This document shows, one piece after another, positions 53,247 through 62,274 of a stretch of DNA of 64,000 bases (within the stretch, counting starts at the first letter, position 1; every line of letters starts with the position of its first letter). Origin of the DNA: Microbacterium marinum (GTDB taxonomy: Bacteria > Actinomycetota > Actinomycetes > Actinomycetales > Microbacteriaceae); contig NZ_JACHMD010000001.1 in assembly GCF_014204835.1 (NCBI RefSeq), positions 2,666,001-2,730,000 of the forward strand, given 5' to 3'. Position numbers and translations under genes: made by a program. The notes under the pieces are model-generated. The model was not told where the DNA came from. It searched no databases and saw only the letters and a list, made by a program, of their open reading frames with translations.

Positions 53247-53924
53247 GTGACCCCCGAACTCGCCGCCCGCATCGTCGCGGACAGCCGCGATCGGGTGGCC
53301 TGGATGCGCGCGCGGTCCCGCGGCATCACCGCGACGGACGTCGCCGGGCTCACGAGCGAGAAGTCCATCGCGCGCGCCGCGGAGGCCAAGCTCAACGGGT
53401 CCGGTTTCAGCGGAAACGCCTACACGGATCACGGCCGCCGTCGTGAACCGGAGATCGCCGCGTGGGTGGCCGCGACCCACGGCATCCGCCCGTCGTCTGC
53501 GCTCTTCCACGCAGAGATCGAGAAGCGCCATCTCGCGACGCCCGACGGGATCATGGTGGACGGATCGGGGCGGGTCGTGCTTGCCGAGATCAAGACCACC
53601 AACAAGTCGTGGCGCAGCATTCCCCGCACGTACCTGCGTCAGGTCTGGTGGCAGCAGCACGTCCTCGGGGCGGAGCGCACCCTCGTCGTGTGGGAGGAGC
53701 ACCAGGACTTCGTGCCGCTCCGCGACGAGCCGCGGTGCGCGTGGATCGAGCGGGACGAGACCGAGATCCGTTCCCTCGTGCGCTTGGCCACGACCCTCAT
53801 CGACGAGCTGTACCACCGCACGACCGGACTCACCCCTCCGGTGCGCGAGCAGGCGCCTCCCGCGAGCAAGCGCGATCAGCTCCGCGAGCGCGACATCTTC
53901 CGCGCGCTCGCCCTCGCCGACTGA
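53247..53924 (+). CDS. YqaJ-type PD-(D/E)XK nuclease
   Basis: A 225-residue protein with the YqaJ/lambda-exonuclease fold core: a basic-acidic [12 protein letters not shown] helix (residues 62-73), D100 in TPDGIMVD, and E114-x-K116 in [10 protein letters not shown], then [22 protein letters not shown] with the conserved Q. These give a complete metal-binding active site. YqaJ proteins are common in phages with RecT-like partners, but here no phage gene is near and none is linked, so it looks like a chromosomal stand-alone nuclease. The start is GTG with no ribosome-binding site. Confidence 0.83.
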   Translation: MTPELAARIVADSRDRVAWMRARSRGITATDVAGLTSEKSIARAAEAKLNGSGFSGNAYTDHGRRREPEIAAWVAATHGIRPSSALFHAEIEKRHLATPDGIMVDGSGRVVLAEIKTTNKSWRSIPRTYLRQVWWQQHVLGAERTLVVWEEHQDFVPLRDEPRCAWIERDETEIRSLVRLATTLIDELYHRTTGLTPPVREQAPPASKRDQLRERDIFRALALAD

Positions 53925-53988
53925 TCGGCGCACCCCTCCGGCCGCCCGCACGGCCGGGCGCTGTCGCGCGCCACGAACCTCCGAGAAA

Positions 53989-54050
53989 GGTTGACTTTCG
54001 TCAACCATCACCTATAGTTGACTAATCTCAACTTTTGACTTCAGTCAACC
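53989..54050. promoter_or_regulatory. Efflux-pump promoter with three MarR-type operators
   Basis: Three related palindromes: GGTTGAC-TTTC-GTCAACC (53989-54006, perfect), AGTTGAC-TAAT-CTCAACT (54016-54033) and TTTTGAC-TTCA-GTCAACC (54033-54050). The first overlaps a TTGACT -35 (53991-53996) and the second follows a TATAGT -10 (54013-54018) at 16-bp spacing. Binding by the MarR protein encoded in the same operon would block transcription. Confidence 0.75.
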
Positions 54051-54065
54051 ATTTGCAGGAGCCGC

Positions 54066-55739
54066 ATGACCACCTCCACCCCTCAGGCCGCCCCCCGGCG
54101 CGTCCTCGCCGCCCTCTCCGGCCTGCTCCTCGGCATGTTCGTGTCGATGATCGCCTCGACGGTCGTCTCGACCTCGCTGCCCGTCATCATCCACGACCTC
54201 GAAGGCGATCAGAGCGCCTTCACCTGGGTCGTCACGGCCACCCTGCTGACCACGGCGATCTCCACGCCCATCTGGGGCAAGCTCGCCGACCTCGTGAACC
54301 GGAAGGTGCTCTACCAGGTCGCCCTGGTCATCTTCGTGCTCGCGACCGCCGCGGCCGGCTTCGCGCAGGACCCCGGCACCCTGATCGCCTTCCGCGCCGT
54401 GCAGGGCCTCGGCGCGGGCGGGCTCGCCGCCCTCAGCCAGGTGCTCATGGCCGACATCATCAGCCCGCGCGAGCGCGGTCGCTACATGGGTCTGTTCGGC
54501 GCCGTCATGGCCGTCGCCACCGTCGGCGGCCCGCTCCTCGGCGGCGTCATCACGGACGCCTTCGGATGGCGCTGGAACTTCTTCGTGTCCCTCCCCATCG
54601 CCGTCGCGGCGTTGATCATGGTGCAGCGGACCCTCCCCCACTCGACGCGCAGCGAGAAGAAGGTGCGGATCGACTACCTGGGCATCGTCCTCCTCTCGGC
54701 GGCCGTGTCGCTCCTGCTCATCTGGGTGACCAGCGCCGGGTCGAGCTTCGACTGGTGGGGCGTGGAGACGATGCTCATGGTGGGCGGCGCCATCGTGGCG
54801 GCGATCCTCTTCGTGGTCGTGGAGTTCCGCTCCGCCGAGCCGCTCGTCCCCCTGACGCTCTTCCGCGACAGGACCTTCACGCTGTCCGTCATCGCCTCGA
54901 TCGCCACCGGCATCGCGATGTTCGGCGCGTCGGTCTTCCTCGGCCAGTACATGCAGATGGCCCGGGGCGCCACGCCCACTGAGGCCGGCCTGATGACGAT
55001 CCCCATGATCGCGGGCCTGCTGCTGGCGTCCGTCGGCGTCGGTGCGCTGATCACGCGCTTCGGCCACTGGAAGCCCTACCTCATCGTGGGAAGCATCCTG
55101 CTGACCGCCGGAGCCGTGCTCCTGTCGACGATCCACTACGACACCGACTTCTTCCTCGTCTCGGTCTACATGTTCCTGCTGGGTGCGGGCGTGGGCATGA
55201 CGATGCAGAACCTCGTCCTGGCCGTGCAGAACACGGCGAAGCCGAGCGAGATCGGCGTCGCGAGCTCGGGCGTGACGTTCTTCCGCAGCCTCGGCGGCAC
55301 CGTCGGCGTCTCGGTGATGGGCGCCGCCCTCGCCACGCGCGTCACCGACCTGTTCACCGACTCGCGGGAGCGGATCGGCGCCGTCCTCGCGGGGATGGGA
55401 GCCGAGGGTCAGGCGTGGGCCGAGCAGCTGCAGTCCGGCACGCTTCCGCAGGTCTCGACCATGCCCGAGTCGCTGCGCGTGATCGTCGAGGACATCTACG
55501 CGCAGGGCATCTCGTCGGCGTTCCTCATCGCCGTGCCGTTCGCGGTCATCAGCATCATCGCCGTGCTGTTCCTCCCCAACACGTCGCTGAGCCGGATGAC
55601 GACGGCCGAGCGGCGTCACGCCTCCGAGGCCGATCTCGCGACAGTTTCGGTCCCCGAGGGCATGGATGCCGTGACGGCGACAGGCTCGGTCCGCGTCGTC
55701 GAGGATGCGTCGCACCGTACGATGGACGACCGTGACTGA
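54066..55739 (+). CDS. DHA2-family MFS efflux transporter (EmrB/QacA type)
   Basis: A 557-residue drug:H+ antiporter with 14 expected helices. Family motifs are TVVSTSLPVIIHDL (motif D1 region, residues ~34-47), WGKLADLVNRKVLYQ (motif A), and the GPLLGGVITDAFGWRWNFFVSLPI motif C. The C-terminal tail is acidic. Substrate is unknown, likely a lipophilic compound. The TGA stop overlaps the MarR gene by 8 bp, so pump and regulator form one self-regulated operon. Confidence 0.92.
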   Translation: MTTSTPQAAPRRVLAALSGLLLGMFVSMIASTVVSTSLPVIIHDLEGDQSAFTWVVTATLLTTAISTPIWGKLADLVNRKVLYQVALVIFVLATAAAGFAQDPGTLIAFRAVQGLGAGGLAALSQVLMADIISPRERGRYMGLFGAVMAVATVGGPLLGGVITDAFGWRWNFFVSLPIAVAALIMVQRTLPHSTRSEKKVRIDYLGIVLLSAAVSLLLIWVTSAGSSFDWWGVETMLMVGGAIVAAILFVVVEFRSAEPLVPLTLFRDRTFTLSVIASIATGIAMFGASVFLGQYMQMARGATPTEAGLMTIPMIAGLLLASVGVGALITRFGHWKPYLIVGSILLTAGAVLLSTIHYDTDFFLVSVYMFLLGAGVGMTMQNLVLAVQNTAKPSEIGVASSGVTFFRSLGGTVGVSVMGAALATRVTDLFTDSRERIGAVLAGMGAEGQAWAEQLQSGTLPQVSTMPESLRVIVEDIYAQGISSAFLIAVPFAVISIIAVLFLPNTSLSRMTTAERRHASEADLATVSVPEGMDAVTATGSVRVVEDASHRTMDDRD

Positions 55740-56193
55740 GAGTGCCGACGCGGATCGGATGGCCGCGGTGAGGGGGCTCGAGGACGAGTTCTCGAGCCTC
55801 ATCGCGATCTTCCGCAAGGCGATCATGGAGAACGCCGAGCGGGTGAGCCCGGGAATGCTGCCGGGGGCGTACAAGGTCTTCACCACCGTCGCCCGCCACG
55901 ACGGCATCACGCTCTCCGCGCTGGCCGACACGCTGATGGCCGACAAGGGGCAGATGAGCCGCACGGTGCGGGAACTGGAGGAGCTCGGACTCGTCGAACG
56001 CACGGCGGATCCCACGGACAAGCGCTCGAGCCTGCTGTCGGCCACGGCGACGGGGCGCGAGCGCCTCGCCGCGGCGCGCGCGCCGCGCGAGCACGCGCTG
56101 GCGAGCGCCCTCGAGGACTGGAAGATCTCCGACATCCAGAACCTCTCCCGGCTGCTGCACGCCCTCTCACACGGGACCGACCCGACGGCGTGA
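55732..56193 (+). CDS. MarR-family transcriptional regulator
   Basis: A 153-residue winged-helix regulator: ITLSALADTLMADKGQMSRTVRELEELGLVERTADPTDKRSS (about residues 54-95) gives the recognition helix and wing. It is downstream of and overlapping the efflux gene, so it presumably represses its own operon through the three GTTGAC palindromes. GTG 55732 is chosen as the start since an upstream ATG would lengthen the overlap into the tail of the pump gene. Confidence 0.88.
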   Translation: MTESADADRMAAVRGLEDEFSSLIAIFRKAIMENAERVSPGMLPGAYKVFTTVARHDGITLSALADTLMADKGQMSRTVRELEELGLVERTADPTDKRSSLLSATATGRERLAAARAPREHALASALEDWKISDIQNLSRLLHALSHGTDPTA

Positions 56194-56315
56194 ACGGGGA
56201 TTCTCCCTCCGGTAGCACCGGTGTAACACCCTGGAGACAATCCCGCGGTTGACTGGTGGGCACACCGAGCATCTGCGCGGCCGACGTCGACCGGCGCAGG
56301 GAACAGGAGCGACCG

Positions 56316-57347
56316 ATGCGATTCCGGCCGTTGCGATCCGCAGCATCCGCCTCTCCCGAGAAGGTCGACGTCGCGGCGCCGCCCAGCTCGATGCGCGCCG
56401 TCGTCTATGACGGGCCCGGTCCCGCCGATGCCCTTCGGGAAGAGCGGATGCCGGTGCCGCAGCCGGCCATGAGCGAGCTTCTCGTCCGGGTGGTCGCGGC
56501 GGGGATGAACCCCATCGACGCGAAGACCCGCGCCGGACGCGGTGTGACCGGCGCGATCCCCTCGTACCCGACGACCCTGGGCTTCGATTTCAGCGGCGTG
56601 GTGGTGAAGAGTCCCTTCGAGGCGCATCCGCTGCGGCCCGGCGAGCAGGTCTTCGGGATGGTCCCCTTCCCGCGCTCGGGCGGTTCGTACGCGGAGTATG
56701 TCGTGGTGCCCACCCTCTCCGTGGCGCGCAAGCCCGCCGCCCTCTCGCACGTCGAGGCCGCCGGCGTCCCCCTGGCTGCCCTGACGGCCTGGGGACTGGT
56801 GGTCGAGACCGCTCATGCGCACGAGGGGCAGCGGGTGCTGATCCACGCCGGGTCCGGCGGCGTCGGCCACTTCGCGGTGCAGCTGGCCGCGTACTTCGGC
56901 GCGCATGTCACCGCGACCGGCTCCGCACGCAATCTGCCCTGGCTGCGCGAGCTGGGGGCGGCGGTCGCCGTGGACTACGCCACGACGAGGTTCGAGGACG
57001 TCGTCGGCGAGATGGACGTCGTGATCGACCTCGTGGGCAACGCCCACGACGACACCGGCTCACGCTCCCTCGATGTCCTGCGGCCGGGAGGGCTCTACAT
57101 CATGGTGCCCACCGGCGCCTGGCCCGACTACGCCGCCGCGGCTGCCGCCGCCGGAGTCCGAGCGACGACGTACAAGGTCGTCCCCGACGGTGCGGTGCTC
57201 GCCACCCTTGCGCGACTCCTCGAGTCGGGCGCGATCCAGGTCTACGTCGACCAGGTGTTCGACCTGTCGGAGGCGGCGCAGGCCCACCGTGAGCTGGAGC
57301 GCGGGCATTCGCGGGGGAAGCTCGTCCTCAGCATCGGCGAGGCCTGA
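56316..57347 (+). CDS. NADP-dependent zinc-independent oxidoreductase (quinone oxidoreductase-like MDR)
   Basis: A 343-residue medium-chain dehydrogenase/reductase. The catalytic-domain motif VAAGMNPIDAKTRAG (about residues 62-76) and the nucleotide-binding motif HAGSGGVGHFAVQLAAYFGAHV (about 182-203) mark the QOR subgroup; the zinc cysteines of alcohol dehydrogenases are absent. It would reduce quinones or enones with NADPH. ATG 56316 has AGGAGCGACC upstream. It follows the MarR gene by 122 bp and is probably separate. Confidence 0.87.
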   Translation: MRFRPLRSAASASPEKVDVAAPPSSMRAVVYDGPGPADALREERMPVPQPAMSELLVRVVAAGMNPIDAKTRAGRGVTGAIPSYPTTLGFDFSGVVVKSPFEAHPLRPGEQVFGMVPFPRSGGSYAEYVVVPTLSVARKPAALSHVEAAGVPLAALTAWGLVVETAHAHEGQRVLIHAGSGGVGHFAVQLAAYFGAHVTATGSARNLPWLRELGAAVAVDYATTRFEDVVGEMDVVIDLVGNAHDDTGSRSLDVLRPGGLYIMVPTGAWPDYAAAAAAAGVRATTYKVVPDGAVLATLARLLESGAIQVYVDQVFDLSEAAQAHRELERGHSRGKLVLSIGEA

Positions 57348-57372
57348 CCCGGCCGGTCGGCGCGCGGCGACC

Positions 57373-58158
57373 TCACTCGTCGAGCGGTCGCAGCAGACGG
57401 TCGAGGAAGCGGCGGGTGCGCGCGTTCTGCGGGGCCGCGAACATCTCCGCGGGGTGCCCGCGTTCCACGATGACACCCTCGTCGAAGAAGACCACCTGGT
57501 CGGCGACCTGACGCGCAAAGCCGAGTTCGTGGGTGACGATGACCATCGTCCAACCCTCCTCCGCCAACTCCTTCAGGACGAGCAGCACCTCTCCGACGAG
57601 TTCCGGGTCGAGGGCGCTGGTGGGCTCGTCGAACAGGAGCAGGTCCGGTCGCAGCGCGAGGGCACGGACGATGCCGACCCGCTGCTGCTGACCTCCGGAG
57701 AGCTCGTGCGGGAAGGCGTCGCGCTTCTGCGACAGTCCGACCCGCTCCAGCAGCCGCTCCGCCTCCGCCACCGCGGCGTCCTTCGCGATCCCGCGTGCGC
57801 GGACGGGGCCCTCGATGACGTTCTGGATGACCGTCAGGTGCGGGAAGAGGTTGTGGTGCTGGAACACCATCGCCGATCGGTCGCGCAGGGCGGCGCGCTC
57901 GGCCTTCGCGGCGCGGCCGGAGGGCGCCTGCGAGAAGTCGTATCGCCCGCCGTCGGAGAAGGCGAGCACGCCGGCATCCGGCGTCTCGAGACCGTTGAGG
58001 CAGCGCAGCACGGTCGTCTTGCCCGACCCGCTGGGACCGATGAGGCAGGTGACCTTGCCGGGGTCGACGGCGAACGAGACGCCGTTGAGGACGACGTTGT
58101 CGCCGAACGATTTGACCAGTCCGGAGACCTCGAGCAGCGGGGCGTCAGTGGGCGACAC
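57373..58158 (-). CDS. Polar amino-acid ABC transporter ATP-binding protein
   Basis: A 261-residue ATPase of the GlnQ/HisP type. Walker A is GPSGSGKTT, the signature [15 protein letters not shown], and Walker [15 protein letters not shown]. It would energise the adjoining permease for a polar amino acid. It overlaps the permease gene by 14 bp and is last in the SBP-permease-ATPase operon. The last base pairs lie 25 bp from the convergent QOR gene. Confidence 0.94.
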   Translation of the reverse strand: MSPTDAPLLEVSGLVKSFGDNVVLNGVSFAVDPGKVTCLIGPSGSGKTTVLRCLNGLETPDAGVLAFSDGGRYDFSQAPSGRAAKAERAALRDRSAMVFQHHNLFPHLTVIQNVIEGPVRARGIAKDAAVAEAERLLERVGLSQKRDAFPHELSGGQQQRVGIVRALALRPDLLLFDEPTSALDPELVGEVLLVLKELAEEGWTMVIVTHELGFARQVADQVVFFDEGVIVERGHPAEMFAAPQNARTRRFLDRLLRPLDE

Positions 58159-58813
58159 GGCGATCGAGCCTCCGTTCGATGCGATCCTGCCCGAAGGACA
58201 GGATGAGGCAGAAGAGCCAGTAGATGAAGGCCGCCTCGATGTAGATCACCATGAACTCGTAGCTGAAGGCGGCGATGTTCTGCGCGACGCGGAAGAGCTC
58301 GGTGACGGTGATCGTCGCGACCAGCGAGGTGTCCTTCACGAGGGAGATGAAGGTGTTCGACAGCGGCGGCACGGAGACCCGCGCCGCCTGCGGCAGGATG
58401 ATGCGGCGGAGGGCCGTCGCCCGCGACAGGCCGACGGTGAAGGCCGCTTCCCACTGCCCCTTCGGAACGGACAGGATCGCGGCGCGGATCACCTCTGCCG
58501 CGTACCCGCCCACGTTCAGCGACAGCGCGATGATCGCCGCGGGGAACTCCTCGATGCGCACGCCCACCTGCGGGAGCCCGTAGAAGACGATGAAGATCTG
58601 GACGAGCAGCGGCGTGCCGCGGATGGCCGAGATGTACACGCGGGCGATACCCGACAGCGCGCGGTTGCCCGAGATTCGCATCAGCGCGGCGGCGACCGCG
58701 AGGACCAGGCCGATCGCGAACGACACGAGCGCGAGCGGCATCGTCACAGCGAGCCCGGCGCTGAGCATGGGCCAGAAGGAGGTGACGATCAGTTGCCACG
58801 TCTCGGCGTCCAT
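58145..58813 (-). CDS. Polar amino-acid ABC transporter permease
   Basis: A 222-residue HisMQ-type permease with about five helices. [22 protein letters not shown] and [31 protein letters not shown] carry the family motif and EAA loop. ATG 58813 is favoured because AAAGG sits 6 nt before it; the ATG two codons upstream abuts the AAAGG. Confidence 0.92.
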   Translation of the reverse strand: MDAETWQLIVTSFWPMLSAGLAVTMPLALVSFAIGLVLAVAAALMRISGNRALSGIARVYISAIRGTPLLVQIFIVFYGLPQVGVRIEEFPAAIIALSLNVGGYAAEVIRAAILSVPKGQWEAAFTVGLSRATALRRIILPQAARVSVPPLSNTFISLVKDTSLVATITVTELFRVAQNIAAFSYEFMVIYIEAAFIYWLFCLILSFGQDRIERRLDRRVAH

Positions 58814-58889
58814 CGGCATCCTTTCGCTGAACAGGGAACGGACTCGGCGGGCGCCATCAGACGCCGCGCCGAGCCCGTGGAGACGATGG

Positions 58890-59687
58890 TCACTCGGTGA
58901 CGTCGGCTCCGAAGTACTTCTCGCTGATCTCGGCGAGGGTTCCATCTTCGCGCAGTTCAGCCAATGCGCCGTCGATCGCCTCGATGAGAGCGGTCTTGTC
59001 CTTCGTCGCGGCGACGGCGCTGCGGGCGGGGTCCGTCTCTGCGGCGATCTTCAGACCGGTCGGGCCGTCGGTCTTCTCGTAGTCGAGGAAGGTGAGCTTG
59101 TCGTTGACGGTCGCGTCGACGCGGTCCTGGCGGAGCAGCTCGACAGCCTGCGCCCACCCTTCGATCGGGGTCACGTCGGCGCCGGCCTCCTCGGCGAGCT
59201 CGTAGAAGTTGCTCGTCAGCGACTGAGCGGTCTTCTTGCCGTCGAGGTCGTCGAAGCTCGAGATCGAGTCGTCGTCCTCCTTGACCACCACGACGCTGGG
59301 CGAGACGGTGTACGGCTCGCTGAAGAGGTACTTCTCCTCGCGCTCGGGGTTGATCGAGACCTGGTTGGCGATGACGTCGAAGCGGCCGGCGTCGAGACCG
59401 GCGAAGATGCCGTCCCACTGCGTCTCGGCGAACTCCACCTCGAGGTCGAGCTTCTCGGCGACGGCCTCGATGATCTCGACGTCGAAGCCGACGAGGGCTC
59501 CCGTCTCATCGTGATACGTGAAGGGACGGTAGGTTCCTTCGGTGCCGACGGTGAGGGTGCCCGAGGACACGAGGCCGAGGTCGTCTGCCGCGGAGCCTTC
59601 GGGCTCGCTTCCGCCGGGTGCGCAGGCGGAGAGGGCGAGGGCGGCAGTGAGCGTGAGGGCGCCGAGGGCGACGAGGCGACGGGACAT
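58890..59687 (-). CDS. Polar amino-acid ABC transporter substrate-binding lipoprotein
   Basis: A 265-residue binding protein with lipobox LSAC (C22). SBP_bac_3 motifs are present: [41 protein letters not shown] and [25 protein letters not shown]. The binding-site Arg/Asp region (RVDATVNDK) suggests an amino acid. AAGGAGATCC precedes ATG 59687. The mRNA 5' region has a potential hairpin (GTACTG...CAGTAC, 59711-59752). Confidence 0.92.
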   Translation of the reverse strand: MSRRLVALGALTLTAALALSACAPGGSEPEGSAADDLGLVSSGTLTVGTEGTYRPFTYHDETGALVGFDVEIIEAVAEKLDLEVEFAETQWDGIFAGLDAGRFDVIANQVSINPEREEKYLFSEPYTVSPSVVVVKEDDDSISSFDDLDGKKTAQSLTSNFYELAEEAGADVTPIEGWAQAVELLRQDRVDATVNDKLTFLDYEKTDGPTGLKIAAETDPARSAVAATKDKTALIEAIDGALAELREDGTLAEISEKYFGADVTE

Positions 59688-59710
59688 GGATCTCCTTGAT
59701 GAGGGGCGTG

Positions 59711-59752
59711 GTACTGTCGCGGGCTCCTGTGGGCCGCGCGACCCCTCAGTAC
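59711..59752 (-). promoter_or_regulatory. Inverted repeat upstream of amino-acid binding protein
   Basis: GTACTGTCGCGG pairs with CCGCGCGACCCCTCAGTAC with small bulges. It lies 24 bp before the start codon and could be a 5' UTR structure or operator. No known riboswitch match. Confidence 0.35.
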
Positions 59753-59805
59753 AACACGCAGCGCCCGTCATTCTTCCCTCGTGTGACGTCCTGTTGCTCG
59801 TGGCC

Positions 59806-60846
59806 TCAGCGAGGCAGTCCGGCGCGCAGTTCCGCGAGCACCTCGAGCGCGTCGGCACCGGTGGCGAGGGCCGCAGCCTGCCCCGCCCACAGCGACGAGA
59901 GGGCGGGATCGCCGCCCGCCGCCGCGCGGAAGACCCCGGTGAGCCAGTTCTGTGCGGGGAAGGGTGCGATCACTCCCCCGGCCTCGATCTCGCGAACGGC
60001 ACGATTCGGGATGCCGCGGGCCAGCCGTCCGCTCATGGCACGGGTCAGGACGGTGTCGGTGTCACGCGCACCGGCGATCGCCGCACGGTGCCCGTCGGAC
60101 GCGGCGGATTGGCGGGTGCGGAGGAACGCGGTCCCCACCTGCGCTCCCGCGGCGCCGAGCGCGAACGCGGCGGCCACCCCGCGGCGGTCGGCGATGCCGC
60201 CGGCGGCGATGACCGGGACGTGCACCGCATCGACGACCTGCGGGACGAGCGCGAAGGTCCCGACGAGGGACTCCTCCGGCGCCGCGAGGAAGCTGACCCG
60301 GTGCCCCGCGGCCTCTGCACCGCTGGCCACGATCGCGTCGACGCCGGCGGCGTCCAGGGCGACGGCCTCTGCGACGGTGGTCGCGGTGCCGATGACACGG
60401 ATGCCGCGTCGGTGCGCGGCATCCATCAGCTCGTCGTCGGGCACGCCGAACACCACGCTGAGTACGGCGGGCGCGGCCTCCCAGACCGCGTCGAGCTGTT
60501 CCTCGAGCGGCGGGAGGAAACGGTGCGGAGCCGTCGGAGCATCGACGCCTGCGGCGTCGAACAGCGGTGCGAGCGCAGCTGTCGCGGGAGCCAAATCGAT
60601 ATCGCCCGGAGTCACCTCGTCGCCCGTGGGCAGCCACAGGTTGAGCGCGAAGGGCCGCATGGTGGCGCGACGGAGATCTGCCACGGTTGCGCCGATGCGC
60701 GCGGCGTCAAAACCGTAGAGACCGAACGACCCGAGCCCGCCGCCCTCGCTGACGGCGGCCGTGAGCTCGACGGACGACAGTCCGCCGAACGGTCCGAGGA
60801 GGAGGGGGACGTCGATGCCGAGGACGTCGGTCAGGTCGGTGGCCAT
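59806..60846 (-). CDS. Nitronate monooxygenase-like FMN enzyme
   Basis: A 346-residue TIM-barrel flavoenzyme. PLLLGPFGGLSSVELTAAVSEGGGLGSFG (residues ~14-42), VASGAEAAGHRV, and PVIAAGGIADRRGVAAAFALGAAGAQVGTAFLRT are the FMN-binding motifs of the 2-nitropropane dioxygenase family. It would oxidise propionate-3-nitronate and related toxins. ATG 60846 has TAGCGT 6 nt upstream and no ribosome-binding site. Confidence 0.87.
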   Translation of the reverse strand: MATDLTDVLGIDVPLLLGPFGGLSSVELTAAVSEGGGLGSFGLYGFDAARIGATVADLRRATMRPFALNLWLPTGDEVTPGDIDLAPATAALAPLFDAAGVDAPTAPHRFLPPLEEQLDAVWEAAPAVLSVVFGVPDDELMDAAHRRGIRVIGTATTVAEAVALDAAGVDAIVASGAEAAGHRVSFLAAPEESLVGTFALVPQVVDAVHVPVIAAGGIADRRGVAAAFALGAAGAQVGTAFLRTRQSAASDGHRAAIAGARDTDTVLTRAMSGRLARGIPNRAVREIEAGGVIAPFPAQNWLTGVFRAAAGGDPALSSLWAGQAAALATGADALEVLAELRAGLPR

Positions 60847-60852
60847 GATCCG

Positions 60853-60858
60853 ACGCTA
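60853..60858 (-). promoter_or_regulatory. Putative -10 element (leaderless) of the nitronate monooxygenase gene
   Basis: TAGCGT on the minus strand ends 6 nt before the ATG. Confidence 0.45.
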
Positions 60859-60891
60859 CCGGCGGCCGGGTCGCGCGAGGACCGGAAACGA

Positions 60892-60927
60892 CGAACGGGG
60901 CCCCACCCGAAGGTGGAACCCCGTTCG
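60892..60927 (-). terminator. Terminator after rplA
   Basis: A stem of 9 bp plus 5 bp (CGAACGGGG..CCACC / GGTGG..CCCCGTTCG) with a 2-nt internal mismatch and a CGAA loop follows the rplA stop by about 13 nt. Confidence 0.75.
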
Positions 60928-60940
60928 CTGACGTGGTGTC

Positions 60941-61630
60941 TCAGACGAGAGCGTTGACGTCCAGCGGGATGCCCGGACCGAAGGTGGTCGAGATGGCGCC
61001 CTTCTGGATGTAACGGCCCTTCGCGCTCGAGGGCTTCAGACGCACGATCTCTTCGAGAGCGGCGTTGAAGTTCTCGTCGAGCTGCTCAGCCGAGAACGAG
61101 GCCTTGCCGACGACGAAGTGCACGTTGGCGTGCTTGTCGACGCGGAACTCGATCTTGCCGCCCTTGATCTCCTCAACGGCCTTGGCCGGGTTGGGGGTCA
61201 CGGTGCCCGTCTTGGGGTTCGGCATGAGGCCGCGGGGTCCGAGGACCTTACCGAGGCGACCGACCTGGCCCATGAGCTCGGGGGTGGAGACGGCCGAGTC
61301 GAACGCGGTGTAACCACCGGCGACCTTCTCGATGAGCTCGGCGCCGCCGACCTCGTCCGCACCGGCCGCGAGAGCGGCCTCAGCGGCGGGACCGGTCGCG
61401 AACACGATGACGCGCGCGGTCTTGCCGGTGCCGTGGGGCAGGATGACCGTGCCACGGACCATCTGGTCCGCCTTGCGCGGGTCGACGGCGAGCTTCAGCG
61501 CGACCTCGACGGTCGAGTCGAACTTCTTCGAGCCGGTCTCCTTCGCGAGGGCGACGGCCTCGGTGGAGCTGTAGAACGTGTCGCGGTCGATCTTCGCCGC
61601 GGCTGCTTCGTAAACCTTGGACTTAGCCAT
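60941..61630 (-). CDS. rplA: 50S ribosomal protein L1
   Basis: A 229-residue protein of standard length. [36 protein letters not shown] (about residue 140-160) and [17 protein letters not shown] at the C-terminus identify L1. It forms the mobile L1 stalk and represses the rplKA mRNA in many bacteria. It starts 13 bp after rplK. Confidence 0.98.
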   Translation of the reverse strand: MAKSKVYEAAAAKIDRDTFYSSTEAVALAKETGSKKFDSTVEVALKLAVDPRKADQMVRGTVILPHGTGKTARVIVFATGPAAEAALAAGADEVGGAELIEKVAGGYTAFDSAVSTPELMGQVGRLGKVLGPRGLMPNPKTGTVTPNPAKAVEEIKGGKIEFRVDKHANVHFVVGKASFSAEQLDENFNAALEEIVRLKPSSAKGRYIQKGAISTTFGPGIPLDVNALV

Positions 61631-61643
61631 GATGTTCTTCCCC

Positions 61644-62075
61644 TCAGCCCTCGACCGTGATGCCCATGGAGCGGGCGGTGCCGGCGATGATCAGCGAGGC
61701 AGCCTCGATGTCGTTCGCGTTCAGGTCGGGCATCTTCGTCTCAGCGATCTGACGGACCTGCTCCTTGGTGAGCTTCGCGACCTTCGTGGTGTGCGGGGTC
61801 GGCGAGCCCTTGGCGACGCCGGCGGCCTTCTTGATCAGCTCGGCGGCGGGCGGGGTCTTCAGGATGAACGTGAAGCTGCGGTCCTCGTAGACGGTGATCT
61901 CCACGGGGATGACGTTGCCGCGCTGCGACTCGGTCGCGGCGTTGTACGCCTTGCAGAACTCCATGATGTTGACGCCATGCTGACCGAGCGCGGGGCCGAT
62001 CGGCGGCGCCGGGTTGGCTGCACCGGCGTTGATCTGAAGCTTGATCAGGCCGGTCACCTTCTTCTTCGGTGCCAT
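61644..62075 (-). CDS. rplK: 50S ribosomal protein L11
   Basis: A 143-residue protein, the usual L11 length. Conserved blocks include [39 protein letters not shown] (residues 7-45). It binds the 23S GTPase centre. AGGAAGAGGA is upstream. The 142-nt leader from a TAGACT -10 (62185-62190) is the likely site for L1 autoregulation. Confidence 0.98.
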
Positions 62076-62217
62076 TCCTCTTCCTTTCACGAGCGGGGTG
62101 GATGCCCCGTTCTCCCGCGGTCCCGGCGGGTCCGGGTCGCGGTGTCCGTTTCGGTGCGCGCAGAAGCGGCACACAAACCACAGAAGTCTACCGCATCGCG
62201 GCATCCTCCGCCGAACG
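62076..62217 (-). promoter_or_regulatory. rplKA promoter and leader
   Basis: TAGACT on the minus strand (62185-62190) is a likely -10 with a start near 62178, giving a leader of about 100 nt. It separates rplKA from nusG, whose terminator lies just upstream. L1-binding structure was not resolved. Confidence 0.5.
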
Positions 62218-62247
62218 ACGAAGGCCCCGCCGGAGCGGGGCCTTCGT
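62218..62247 (-). terminator. Terminator after nusG
   Basis: A perfect 13-bp stem (ACGAAGGCCCCGC) with a CGGA loop begins 27 nt after the nusG stop. Confidence 0.8.
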
Positions 62248-62274
62248 GCGAAACGTCTTACTGCGCTGTGCCTT

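Noticed and set aside
53247..53924. Prophage or integrated element around the YqaJ nuclease
   Set aside because: No integrase, structural, lysis or att-like repeats flank it, and neighbours are core genes.
54045..57047. A 1000-codon open frame antisense to the efflux, MarR and oxidoreductase genes
   Set aside because: It crosses three recognisable genes and their operators, has low-complexity charged composition and no family motif.
59711..59752. A riboswitch before the amino-acid binding protein gene
   Set aside because: The inverted repeat does not match any riboswitch core I know; it is kept only as a weak regulatory feature.
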